Assembly (NCBI GenBank): GCA_029256485.1
Contig: JAQSXU010000174.1
Coordinates: 1 to 6,824, forward strand
DNA: 6,824 nt
Source of the DNA: Clostridiaceae bacterium
Lineage (GTDB): Bacteria > Bacillota_A > Clostridia > Clostridiales > Clostridiaceae
Direction of reading: 5' to 3'
Shown here: positions 6,548 through 6,824 of the stretch, in pieces
Position numbering within the stretch: position 1 is the first letter of the stretch
How the letters are laid out: each line of letters starts with the position of its first letter
Notes under the pieces: generated by a model
Seen by the model: the letters and a program-made list of their open reading frames with translations, nothing else
What the model was told of the DNA's origin: nothing
The model's database searches: none
Program-made: the position numbers and the translations under genes

Positions 6548-6575
6548 AAGATAACCTTATCTAAAAAATTATCAA
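6548..6575 (-). promoter_or_regulatory. Candidate tdk promoter (weak)
   Basis: On the minus strand, TTGATA (6575-6570) is followed after 16 bases by TATCTT (6553-6548), which matches only four of six -10 bases. The predicted start near 6541 would leave the Shine-Dalgarno (6536-6531) very close to the mRNA 5' end. The whole region is AT-rich, and other TATAAT-like sites (for example 6600-6595 on the minus strand) lack a matching -35. Confidence 0.3.
6549..6562. repeat. 14-bp palindrome upstream of tdk
   Basis: AGATAA-CC-TTATCT is a perfect inverted repeat with 6-base arms and a 2-base centre. The centre is too short for a good RNA hairpin, so a dimeric protein binding site is the more natural reading. 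It overlaps the candidate tdk -10 and spacer and lies 13 bases upstream of the Shine-Dalgarno. Confidence 0.4.
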
Positions 6576-6625
6576 TTAATTTATAAACAATTATATTATA
6601 TATTAAATTAATAGAAAAATCTTTA

Positions 6626-6640
6626 TTTCTATTTTAGAAA
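6626..6640. repeat. Short inverted repeat in the tdk-rpmE intergenic region
   Basis: TTTCTA-TTT-TAGAAA is a perfect 6-bp inverted repeat with a 3-base centre, extendable by one A-T pair. It lies 30 bases upstream of the rpmE -35. There is no adjacent T-run on either strand that would make it a terminator, so it could be an operator half or chance in AT-rich DNA. Confidence 0.3.
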
Positions 6641-6669
6641 TGTTTATATTAATTATATTACTTTCATTG

Positions 6670-6699
6670 TTGACTGAATTGTTTAACATATGCTATAAT
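6670..6699 (+). promoter_or_regulatory. SigA-type promoter of rpmE
   Basis: TTGACT (6670-6675; five of six consensus bases) is followed by an 18-base spacer and a perfect TATAAT (6694-6699), with TG at 6691-6692 giving an extended -10. The expected start near 6706 gives a leader of about 38 bases, too short to hold a large structured L31 leader RNA. Confidence 0.82.
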
Positions 6700-6743
6700 C
6701 TAGAAGTTAATAATTAATGTTTTATTTTAAAGAGGTGAAAAAA

Positions 6744-6824
6744 ATGAGAGAAGGCATACATCCAGAATACTACCATGATGCTGTAGTTAAGTGTGCATGT
6801 GGAAATACTTTTATTACAGGTTCT
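6744..6824 (+). CDS. rpmE: 50S ribosomal protein L31, zinc-binding form (5' part only)
   Basis: Only 27 codons are in the window; the protein is usually 65-90 residues, so the remainder is past the right edge. The start [10 protein letters not shown] matches L31, and C17 and C19 form the first half (CxC) of the zinc site of the C+ type. The second cysteine pair would lie outside the window. It sits on the large ribosomal subunit near the central protuberance and helps bridge the two subunits. A strong Shine-Dalgarno (AAAGAGGTGA, 6729-6738) lies 5 bases before the ATG. It is transcribed divergently from tdk from its own promoter. Confidence 0.96.
   Translation, partial: MREGIHPEYYHDAVVKCACGNTFITGS

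Noticed and set aside
6700..6743. Structured L31 leader RNA upstream of rpmE
   Set aside because: The predicted leader is about 38 bases, almost all A and T, and shows no convincing stem beyond a TTAATAATTAA palindrome.
1..6824. CRISPR array, insertion sequence, tRNA or rRNA genes
   Set aside because: No regularly spaced direct repeats, transposase motifs, cloverleaf-like segments or GC-rich RNA islands were seen on either strand.

Overview
The window is a low-GC (roughly 30% by eye) stretch of a Firmicutes chromosome. The gene content and order, read from right to left as rpmE (divergent), tdk, yqhQ (DUF1385), prmC, prfA, a small membrane protein, a ZIP transporter, sua5/ywlC and ywlE, match the housekeeping block I associate with Clostridium and close relatives. 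Purine-rich Shine-Dalgarno sites, AT-rich codons and the predicted proteins agree with that. I cannot name a species from the sequence alone.

Layout. Positions 6744-6824 (+) hold the first 27 codons of rpmE (ribosomal protein L31), behind a good extended -10 promoter at 6670-6699. A 225-base AT-rich divergent intergenic region separates it from eight genes on the minus strand. In transcription order these are tdk (6518-5919), yqhQ (5899-4937), prmC (4944-4084), then a 122-base gap with a strong minus-strand promoter (4030-4001), prfA (3961-2882), an unrecognised 198-residue two-helix membrane protein (2856-2260), a ZIP metal transporter starting at TTG (2188-1463), sua5/ywlC (1449-394) and ywlE (384-1, cut by the left edge). 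Gaps are otherwise short (9 to 71 bases) or overlapping, so there are probably two transcription units in series, or one long operon with an internal promoter at prfA. No clear Rho-independent terminator is visible, and no stretch over 300 bases lacks a gene.

Function. Most genes concern translation. PrmC methylates the glutamine of the GGQ motif of RF1, and RF1 is encoded by the next gene. Sua5/YwlC makes the threonylcarbamoyl-adenylate used for t6A in ANN-decoding tRNAs, and L31 is a ribosomal protein. Tdk is nucleotide salvage. YwlE is a low-molecular-weight phosphatase with the threonine that marks protein-arginine phosphatases. Zinc recurs: L31 and Tdk carry zinc-binding cysteines and the ZIP protein is a likely zinc importer, but a regulatory link is not shown.

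I see no mobile element, CRISPR array, RNA gene or obvious new system. The points most worth a second look are the unrecognised membrane protein, the conserved but functionally unknown DUF1385 protein, the extra active-site cysteine in YwlE, a perfect 10-bp inverted repeat inside prfA, and palindromes at the prfA and tdk promoters.
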